Assembly (NCBI GenBank): GCA_024234875.1
Contig: JACKNM010000007.1
Location: 223,690-287,689, forward strand
Reading direction: 5' to 3'
Length of the DNA stretch: 64,000 nt
Source of the DNA: Ectothiorhodospiraceae bacterium
Lineage (GTDB): Bacteria > Pseudomonadota > Gammaproteobacteria > HK1
How positions within the stretch are numbered: the first letter of the stretch is position 1; each line of letters begins with the position of its first letter. Position numbers and translations under genes: made by a program. Positions 58,172-64,000 of this stretch are shown here, one piece after another. Below the pieces are notes generated by a model, which worked only from the letters and a program-made list of their open reading frames with translations, searched no databases and had not been told where the DNA came from.

Positions 58172-60835
58172 ATGGAAATCGTATTTCTCGTCCTGCTCAT
58201 CGTGCTCATGGCGCTCGCGCTCGGAATGGGCTTTCCGGTCGCCTTCGCCCTGCCCGGCTCCGCCATCCTCAGCATCGGCGCCGCGGCGCTCTGCGGATGG
58301 CTCCTCGCCGGTGACGCGAGCGCCTACTTCGCCCAGGGCGGTCCGGTGGAATGGCTCACCGCCGGGGTGACGAACTTCCGGGGCGTGTACTGGGAGGTCG
58401 AGCGCGACACCCTCATCGCGATCCCGCTGTTCGTGTTCATGGGCATCATGCTGCAGCGCTCGAAGATCGCCGAGGACCTGCTGGTGTGCATGGCCCAGCT
58501 CTTCGGCCCGTTGCCCGGTGGGCTCGGGATCTCGGTGGTCTTCGTCGGCGCCCTGCTCGCCGCGACCACCGGCATCGTCGGCGCGACGGTGGTGGCGATG
58601 GGCCTCATCTCGCTGCCGGCGATGATGCGCAACAACTATTCCAACCCGTTGGCCACCGGAACGATCGCCGCCTCCGGCACGCTCGGGCAGATCATCCCGC
58701 CCTCGATCGTCCTCATCATCCTCGCCGACCAGCTCGCGAGCGCCGTCGACCAGGCGAGCACCGGGCGCAAGGCCTACTTCAAGGAGACGACCGGCGAGTT
58801 CTCGATGCCGTCGGAGTTCGATGCCGTCTCCACCAGCGCCGGCGACATGTTCATGGGCGCGTTCGTGCCGGGCCTGGTGCTGGTCGCGGTGTACATGATC
58901 TTCATCTTCCTGGTCGCCCTCGCCCGGCCGAAGCTCGCGCCACCGGTCCACTACGAGGGACGCTACGACGGCGTGTTCGCGATGCGGGTGCTGTTCACGC
59001 TGGTGCCGCCGCTCACGCTCATCTTCGTGGTGCTCGGGTCGATCATCACCGGCATCGCCACCGTCAACCAGGCGGGTGCCATCGGTGCCGTCGGCGCGAC
59101 CATCATGGCCGGCACCCGGCTGCGTCAGGGGCGTCGCGGTGCGTCCCTGCCGGCCATCCTGGCATCGGGGTCGGTGGCGGTCATGCTGACCATCGCCCTG
59201 GTCGCGCCGATCAACATCAAGAGCATCCACACCGACACCGACCGGCTCGCCGTCACCCTGGCGACGGTCGCCGCGGTGGTGTTCGCCGTGTCCCTGGTCT
59301 GGGCGGGCTGGCGCACCTACAAGATCGAGGACACGCTGCGCTCGGTGATGATCGAGACCGCGAAGACGACCTCGCTGGTGTTCATCATCCTCCTCGGCGC
59401 CGCGATGCTCACCGCCGCGTTCCGGGCGTTCGGCGGCGAGGAGCTGGTCAAGGACTTCCTGCTCGACCTGCCGGGCGGGTTCTGGATGCAGTTCTTCATC
59501 GTCATGGCGGTGATCTTCATCCTCGGCTTCTTCCTCGACTTCATCGAGATTGCGGTGGTGGTGGTGCCGATCGTGGCACCGATCTTGCTGCTCGACCCCG
59601 AGGCCAACGTCACCGCGGTCTGGCTCGGGGTGATGATCGGCCTGAACATCCAGACCTCGTTCCTGACCCCGCCGTTCGGCTTCGCGCTGTTCTATCTGCG
59701 CGGGGTGGCGCCGCCGTCGGTGAAGACGATCCAGATGTACAAGGGGGTCGCGGCGTTCATCGCGCTGCAGCTCCTGGTGCTGGTCATCGTCGCCAACTCA
59801 CCGAAGCTGGTGAACTACCTGCCGACGCGCGTCTCGCTGTTGTCCGACACCGCGCCGCCGCCGGTGAACCCGCGCCTGCAGTACTGCATCGAGGAGAAGC
59901 TGCTCCCCGAGTACGCGGCGCGCAAGGACGCCCTGCTGGCCGCGATCGCGAGCGCGCGCGGGCTCGATCTCAGCTACTTGCCGGCGGCGATGCGAAAGGA
60001 CCTCCTGGCCGCGTACGACCGCGCCGAGCGCACCTTCGAGCTGGTGGCCGAGATCGACCGGACCGCCGCCGAGGTCGAGAAGGCCGATCCCGGCTACCGT
60101 CCGCTGCACCAGGAGGTCCGCGCCCTGCAACGGCAGATTGCGAAGCAGGAAGCGGCGATCAAGCGCGAGGAGGCGGACATCGGCCGACTGCAGCGGCTCG
60201 AGGAACCGGACGCCGCGCGGATCTCCGAGCTCCAGGCGGACGTCGAGCGGCTGCGCGCGGCGATCGAGACCGAGCGCGCGAGCATTCCCGAGCAGTGGGA
60301 GGCCGAGCACGCGGCATTCCGCAAGCTGCAGAAGGCGGAGGACGCCGCGCGCAAGGCCTATCGCACCAACGTCGACCAGGCCTACGCGCCGGTGGTCGAG
60401 GTGCTCGCGGTGATCGACGACACCGACGCGCTGGCCGCCCTCGAGCCCCTGCTCCGCGAGCTCCGCGGCCAGGTCGAGGCCGACGCGCCGGAGATCAACG
60501 TCGAGCGGCTCGGCGAGGCGAGCTCGACGATCTCGGCGGTGGAGGGCACCAGCGACATTCGCCGCGAGGTCTCGCAGGCGCGCCGCGCGTTGCGGGCGAA
60601 GACACCGGAGCCGGCGAAGGCGGTCGAGCACATGGACACCGCGATCGCCAAGCTGACGGTGGAGCTGGAATGGCGGCGCCGCGCGGTCGAGAAGCTCGGG
60701 CCCGGCCTACACGCCTACCGGTCCGCCATCGCCGACAGCATCGGCCTGCGCCAGCAGCGGACGCTGCCTCGCGACCGCGCGCTCGAGGTCGCGGACTGCA
60801 GCGCGGCGCATCGGGACGTGTCGCTACACTTCTGA
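58172..60835 (+). CDS. TRAP transporter large permease with long C-terminal coiled-coil domain
   Basis: An 887-residue protein. Residues 1-555 are a normal DctM transport domain (PLFVFMGIMLQRSKIAEDL, GTLGQIIPPSIVLIILADQL, TPPFGFALFYLRGVAPP), with an extra loop near residue 190-225. From about residue 560 on a soluble, charged region of about 330 residues follows with strong heptad character (EIDRTAAEVEKADPGY, RALQRQIAKQEAAIKREEADI, ERLRAAIETERASIPEQWE). Usual family length is 430-470, so the tail is a major addition. It should be cytosolic and might bind a regulatory protein (inference). The gene ends 34 bp before the convergent receiver gene. Confidence 0.88.
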   Translation: MEIVFLVLLIVLMALALGMGFPVAFALPGSAILSIGAAALCGWLLAGDASAYFAQGGPVEWLTAGVTNFRGVYWEVERDTLIAIPLFVFMGIMLQRSKIAEDLLVCMAQLFGPLPGGLGISVVFVGALLAATTGIVGATVVAMGLISLPAMMRNNYSNPLATGTIAASGTLGQIIPPSIVLIILADQLASAVDQASTGRKAYFKETTGEFSMPSEFDAVSTSAGDMFMGAFVPGLVLVAVYMIFIFLVALARPKLAPPVHYEGRYDGVFAMRVLFTLVPPLTLIFVVLGSIITGIATVNQAGAIGAVGATIMAGTRLRQGRRGASLPAILASGSVAVMLTIALVAPINIKSIHTDTDRLAVTLATVAAVVFAVSLVWAGWRTYKIEDTLRSVMIETAKTTSLVFIILLGAAMLTAAFRAFGGEELVKDFLLDLPGGFWMQFFIVMAVIFILGFFLDFIEIAVVVVPIVAPILLLDPEANVTAVWLGVMIGLNIQTSFLTPPFGFALFYLRGVAPPSVKTIQMYKGVAAFIALQLLVLVIVANSPKLVNYLPTRVSLLSDTAPPPVNPRLQYCIEEKLLPEYAARKDALLAAIASARGLDLSYLPAAMRKDLLAAYDRAERTFELVAEIDRTAAEVEKADPGYRPLHQEVRALQRQIAKQEAAIKREEADIGRLQRLEEPDAARISELQADVERLRAAIETERASIPEQWEAEHAAFRKLQKAEDAARKAYRTNVDQAYAPVVEVLAVIDDTDALAALEPLLRELRGQVEADAPEINVERLGEASSTISAVEGTSDIRREVSQARRALRAKTPEPAKAVEHMDTAIAKLTVELEWRRRAVEKLGPGLHAYRSAIADSIGLRQQRTLPRDRALEVADCSAAHRDVSLHF

Positions 60836-60869
60836 CGCCGGCGCCCGGTAACGGCTCGGCGTCGGCACG

Positions 60870-61235
60870 TCACCTCGCGTCGGCGAGCGCGCGCTCGACG
60901 GATGCCAGCAGCCGCTCGTCGTCGAGGGGCTTCGGCAGGACGTCGAAGATCCCCAGAGGCCGCTCGGGGAGATCGACATCACCCGTGACCAGGATGACGG
61001 GGAGGCGACTTCCCCGTCCGAGCCCGAGCTGCCGTGCCGCCTCCAGACCGTCGAGGTCCGGCATGTGCATGTCGAGCACCGCGCAGCCGTCGCGATCGGC
61101 GACGGCGTCGAGGAACTCCGTCGCCCGGGCATAGGACTCGACCCGATGACCCTCGGCGCGCAGCAAGAAGGCGGTGGCCTCGCGCGCGGCATCGTCGTCG
61201 TCGACCACGAAAACGATCTTGAGGCCATCTGCCAT
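60870..61235 (-). CDS. Receiver-only response regulator (FixJ-type)
   Basis: A 121-residue protein consisting of a single receiver domain: acidic pocket VVDDDD, phosphorylation site Asp in CAVLDMHMP (about residue 54), Thr in ILVTGD and Lys in VLPKPL. The usual C-terminal LuxR-type helix-turn-helix of FixJ is missing. It starts 3 bp after the kinase stop, on the same strand, with GAGAGG within the kinase end. It can therefore act only through another protein, or pass phosphate on. Its location next to the coiled-coil TRAP permease suggests a link to transport control (inference). Confidence 0.88.
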   Translation of the reverse strand: MADGLKIVFVVDDDDAAREATAFLLRAEGHRVESYARATEFLDAVADRDGCAVLDMHMPDLDGLEAARQLGLGRGSRLPVILVTGDVDLPERPLGIFDVLPKPLDDERLLASVERALADAR

Positions 61236-61238
61236 GGG

Positions 61239-63308
61239 TCAATCCTCTCCCTGGTGTGCCGGCAGCGTGAAGCGCAGCAGTGCGCCGCCGCCGGCGGCGT
61301 TCTCGGCCGTGAGCGACCCGCCGTGCACGTCGGCGATGGTGCGACAGATGGACAGCCCGAGACCGAGGCCATCCGATTTGGTGGTGAAGAAGGGAGTGAA
61401 CACGGCGTCGGCCGCCTCCTCCGACAGGCCAGGCCCGGAGTCGACGACCTGGACCTGCACCGAGCCCGGGCTCGGGCACACCGTGCGCAGCACCACGCGG
61501 CGGGTCTGCGCGCCGGCTCCGTCGATCGCCTCGATCGCGTTGCGGACGAGGTTCAGGATGACCTGCTCGATCTGCACCCGATCCGCGCGCACCGGCGGAA
61601 GCCCCTCGCCCGCCACCACCGTGACCGCGACGTGGCGGCGCCGCGCCTCACTCTCGAGCAGACCGACGACCTCGTCGACTAGCCCGTTGAGATCGACCAG
61701 CGTTCGCTCGCCACCGTCGCGTCGGACCAGGGCGCGCATTCGCCGGATGATGTCGCCCGCCCGCCGGGCCTGGGCGGCGCAGGCATCCAGCGTCTCGACC
61801 AGCAGTGCCGAGTCGGAGTCCCCGCGCTGCACCAGCCGCCGGGCTCCGGCGCAGTAGCCCGCGATGGCCGACAACGGCTGGTTGATCTCGTGGGCCAGCC
61901 CCGAGGCGAGCTCGCCGAGCGTGCTCAGGCGCGAGACGTGCGCGAGCTCGGCGCGACGGTGCTCGATCTCCTCCTCGAGGCGCCGGATCTCGGTGCGGTC
62001 GCGCGCATCGATGACCACTCCGATCACGGTGCCATCGGGCGCACGATGCGGCGAGTAGCGCACGTCGAGGTACATCGCGTCGCCGCTGGGGCTGACGTAC
62101 CAGCGCTCCGCACGTACCGATCGGCCGGCGAAGGCGGCCGCGAGCTTCGCGGCCAGGTAGTCGTCGAAGACCTCGTCGCCGACGAGCTCGCGAATCGGGC
62201 GCCCGGCCATCTCTGCCGGGGTCAGGCCGAAGACGCCGGCGTAGGCACCGTTGACCGCGCGGACCACCAGCCCCCGGTCGACGAAGGCCATGAGGTCGCC
62301 GGCCTCCTCGATCATCTGCTCGAAGCGACCGAGGGTCGCCGCCGTCTCGCGCTCGGCGGTGAGGTCGCGGAGCCGGAGCGCGGTCATCGGGCCGACGTGG
62401 TCGTGGAACTCACGTGCGATGAGGTGCAGGGGGAAGGTCGAGCCGTCGCGCCGACGCCCTCGCAGCTCGGCCGATTCCGCGATCAGTCGGATGCCGCCGA
62501 CGTCGATCGAGTGCGCGACCGTTCCCGCATCCTCGTCGCGAAGTGGCCAGGGAAACAGCGTCGAGACGTCCGTGCCGAGCAGCGCGTCGGCCTGCTGGCC
62601 GAACATCGCGGCCGCTGCGGGGTTGATGGTGCAGATCATGCCGGCGGCATCGACGGTGATGATGCCGTCGGTGTCCATGTCCACGACCGCCCGGTGCCGG
62701 GACTCGCTCTCCAGCAAGGCGGCACGGATATAGAGACTCTCGCGCTCGTCGCGCAGGACCCAGCGGTGCCCGATGACCTCGCCATCGCGCGTGTGGACCT
62801 GACCGACCGCCGCCGTGACCGGCACCGGACTGCCGTCGAGCGGCTGGATGCTGAGGGTCCAACCACTGCGCTCGCCCGCCTCCGCCAGCTGACCGAGCCC
62901 GCCGACGAAGGCGTGGCGCTCCTCGCGTGGCAGGAAATCCGCGAGCGGCCGACCGATGCAGCTGGCCTCGTCGCACCGCAGCAACGCGAGCGCTGCGCGG
63001 TTGAGCTCGAGAATCCGTAGCCGCGCGTCGGTGACCAGGTTGGCGTCGCCGACGAGCTCGAACAGCTCACCGTAGCGTCGGCACGCGTCGTCACGCTCGC
63101 GAGCGGCGAGGCGAGCCGCCTCCCGCGCCGCGAGGAGCGCCCGGCGAATCGTCTCGAGCGCCGCCGGGTCGAGACCCTCGATGCCCGCGAGCCCGTCGAG
63201 CGCGGCGTGCCCGCTGCGTAGCGCGTCCTCGATGTCCTCGGACCGTGCCCCGTCGGCAGGCGGCCGGCGACCACGTCCGACGGCCACTACCCCGAGCCCC
63301 CGCCGCAA
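61239..63308 (-). CDS. Soluble PAS-domain histidine kinase
   Basis: A 689-residue kinase without membrane helices. Three PAS domains can be seen (about residues 70-190, 205-330 and 340-455; typical segments are YGELFELVGDANLVTDARL, AVVDMDTDGIITVDAAGMI and GDLMAFVDRGLVVRAVNGAY), then HisKA with the phosphoacceptor in GLAHEINQPLSAIAGYC, and a HATPase domain (NLVRNAIEAI, DSGPGLSEEAAD, GLGLGLSICRTIADVHGG). This arrangement is that of FixL/DctB-like kinases. The start is a TTG at 63308 without clear ribosome-binding site; GTG 63287 is an alternative. It is co-transcribed with the receiver protein. PAS ligand (haem or flavin) not determinable. Confidence 0.9.
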   Translation of the reverse strand: MRRGLGVVAVGRGRRPPADGARSEDIEDALRSGHAALDGLAGIEGLDPAALETIRRALLAAREAARLAARERDDACRRYGELFELVGDANLVTDARLRILELNRAALALLRCDEASCIGRPLADFLPREERHAFVGGLGQLAEAGERSGWTLSIQPLDGSPVPVTAAVGQVHTRDGEVIGHRWVLRDERESLYIRAALLESESRHRAVVDMDTDGIITVDAAGMICTINPAAAAMFGQQADALLGTDVSTLFPWPLRDEDAGTVAHSIDVGGIRLIAESAELRGRRRDGSTFPLHLIAREFHDHVGPMTALRLRDLTAERETAATLGRFEQMIEEAGDLMAFVDRGLVVRAVNGAYAGVFGLTPAEMAGRPIRELVGDEVFDDYLAAKLAAAFAGRSVRAERWYVSPSGDAMYLDVRYSPHRAPDGTVIGVVIDARDRTEIRRLEEEIEHRRAELAHVSRLSTLGELASGLAHEINQPLSAIAGYCAGARRLVQRGDSDSALLVETLDACAAQARRAGDIIRRMRALVRRDGGERTLVDLNGLVDEVVGLLESEARRRHVAVTVVAGEGLPPVRADRVQIEQVILNLVRNAIEAIDGAGAQTRRVVLRTVCPSPGSVQVQVVDSGPGLSEEAADAVFTPFFTTKSDGLGLGLSICRTIADVHGGSLTAENAAGGGALLRFTLPAHQGED

Positions 63309-63509
63309 GCGCAGTGCGGGTTCGGGCCCCGATGGACGGCTGGCTGGACGTCGACACGATTCATCGAGCGGACTTGTAACACGCCCACCGCACGCGGGCC
63401 ACCAGAGCGACCCGGCGGGTGGGGTCCGGTGGCCACGCCCTCGGTCGCCGGCGAGCCGCGGTCCGACACCGCGCCGTCGGCGGTCGCGCCCCGCCAGGAC
63501 CCGGATACG

Positions 63510-63535
63510 AAAAACCCCCGCCGAGGCGGGGGTTT
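63510..63535 (-). terminator. Rho-independent terminator after tRNA-Thr
   Basis: On the minus strand, an AAACCCCCGCC / GGCGGGGGTTT stem with a very short loop is followed by TTTTT. It directly follows the 3' end of the tRNA gene and is a standard intrinsic terminator. Confidence 0.85.
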
Positions 63536-63540
63536 ACGAT

Positions 63541-63616
63541 TGGTGCCGGTGAGTGGACTCGAACCACCGACCTACTGATTACGAATCAGTTGCTCTGCCA
63601 ACTGAGCTACACCGGC
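63541..63616 (-). tRNA. tRNA-Thr (anticodon CGT)
   Basis: A complete 76-nt cloverleaf with the CCA end encoded. The acceptor stem is GCCGGTG/CACCGGC, the D arm contains AGCTCAGTTGGCAGAGC, the anticodon stem ACTGA/TCAGT encloses TTCGTAA, so the anticodon is CGT (reads ACG, Thr). The TpsiC arm is GGTGG-TTCGAGT-CCACT. It reads away from the right edge and is followed by an intrinsic terminator. Confidence 0.95.
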
Positions 63617-63877
63617 GAATGAATGTGTCCTTCGCGGGACGCCACGAAAGGGCGGAAGAATAGCACGTGCGGGCGGCCTTGGGATCGCGACGGGGACGGG
63701 TCGGCTGCTGCTGCGGCGACGACGTGGTTGGACTGGCAGGCGCGGGCGAAGCTGCTTCCCACCCCACGCCGGTCCGACCACACCGTCCTGGCGAGGAGCG
63801 CCGCTCCGCGGATATCCTTGGCCACGCCCGCCGGGCCGTTGGTCGCGCGGGGACGGACCGCCGACGAGCCCGTGACC

Positions 63878-64000
63878 ATGATCGACCGCCGCCTCTCCCC
63901 CACTCGCCGCGCCGGCGCCCGTCACCTCCTCGCCTTCCTCGCGGGCCTCCTCGCGGGGGCCACGACCACCCTCGCGCCGGCCGCCAGCAGCATCGGCGGC
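63878..64000 (+). CDS. N-terminus of a secreted hypothetical protein (cut by window edge)
   Basis: An ATG at 63878 opens a frame of 41 codons running to the window end. The sequence has the shape of a Sec signal peptide: basic start MIDRRLSPTRRAGARH, hydrophobic LLAFLAGLLAG and a small-residue region TTTLAPAASS. A GTG at 63872 is an alternative start. Nothing can be said about function. Confidence 0.45.
   Translation, partial: MIDRRLSPTRRAGARHLLAFLAGLLAGATTTLAPAASSIGG

Noticed and set aside
58172..60835. Two separate genes, a normal DctM permease followed by a coiled-coil protein
   Set aside because: The frame is continuous with no internal stop, and no ribosome-binding site with a start codon was seen at the junction near residue 555.
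63541..63616. tRNA gene as an integration site of a mobile element
   Set aside because: No integrase, direct repeat of the tRNA end or cargo genes were found in the window, and the tRNA has its own normal terminator.
1..64000. CRISPR arrays, rRNA operons, insertion sequences, prophage genes
   Set aside because: No regularly spaced direct repeats, rRNA sequence, transposase or phage structural gene was recognised on either strand.

Overview
The window is a GC-rich (roughly 70% by eye), gene-dense bacterial chromosome segment. Many genes start with GTG or TTG and many neighbours overlap by 4 bp (GTGA, TTGA, ATGA). The DUF2868/DUF3482 pair, a thermostable-haemolysin locus, a PEP-CTERM gene behind a sigma-54-like promoter, leuCD, MddA and several CoA-transferase and TRAP catabolic loci suggest a Gammaproteobacterium (a betaproteobacterium is possible). 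The species cannot be named from the sequence. There is no rRNA, CRISPR, integrase or insertion sequence; the only RNA gene seen is one tRNA-Thr near the right end.

Left part (1-27.4 kb) is a catabolic and transport region. It holds a truncated GMC oxidoreductase, the DUF2868/GTPase-DUF3482 pair, a luciferase-like monooxygenase and a formamidase (minus strand). Divergent from these is a CocE/NonD hydrolase - deacetylase-fold hydrolase - 2-oxoglutarate dioxygenase operon. Next come a class III aminotransferase and a divergent operon coding for a complete TRAP transporter, HyuA/HyuB, a beta-keto acid cleavage enzyme and an esterase. A minus-strand operon follows with a complete Dpp-type peptide ABC transporter and an MFS exporter. 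The common theme is import and hydrolysis of amides, peptides or cyclic amides followed by beta-keto acid cleavage.

Middle part (27.6-42 kb): leuC-leuD-pncC (minus), then the most interesting locus. A DUF6134 secreted protein, an OmpR-type regulator and its sensor kinase precede a tightly overlapping four-gene unit: thermostable haemolysin family protein, AMP-forming ligase, haem-oxygenase-like di-iron oxidase and short-chain dehydrogenase. DUF2061 follows behind a Fur-box-like palindrome. The same 11-bp-period direct repeat (GGTAAGG type) lies upstream of the DUF6134/regulator genes and again directly before the haemolysin gene, which suggests that the two-component system controls this uncharacterised biosynthetic unit. 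After a GntR-type regulator comes a membrane diheme b-type subunit next to an unusual molybdopterin oxidoreductase in which the four-cluster ferredoxin subunit is fused to the N-terminus of the catalytic subunit.

Right part (42-64 kb): an enolase-superfamily enzyme, a secreted Sel1/peptidoglycan-binding protein, an orphan protein, methanethiol S-methyltransferase (MddA), a CoA-transferase plus enoyl-CoA hydratase pair, a TfdA-like dioxygenase, two tandem secreted LamG/beta-propeller paralogues, an M20 amidohydrolase and a PEP-CTERM protein. A second TRAP system follows, whose large permease carries a cytosolic coiled-coil tail of about 330 residues, facing a PAS histidine kinase with a receiver-only regulator. 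The end holds tRNA-Thr with its terminator and the start of a secreted protein cut by the window edge. Two copies of a palindromic REP-like element sit between convergent gene ends.
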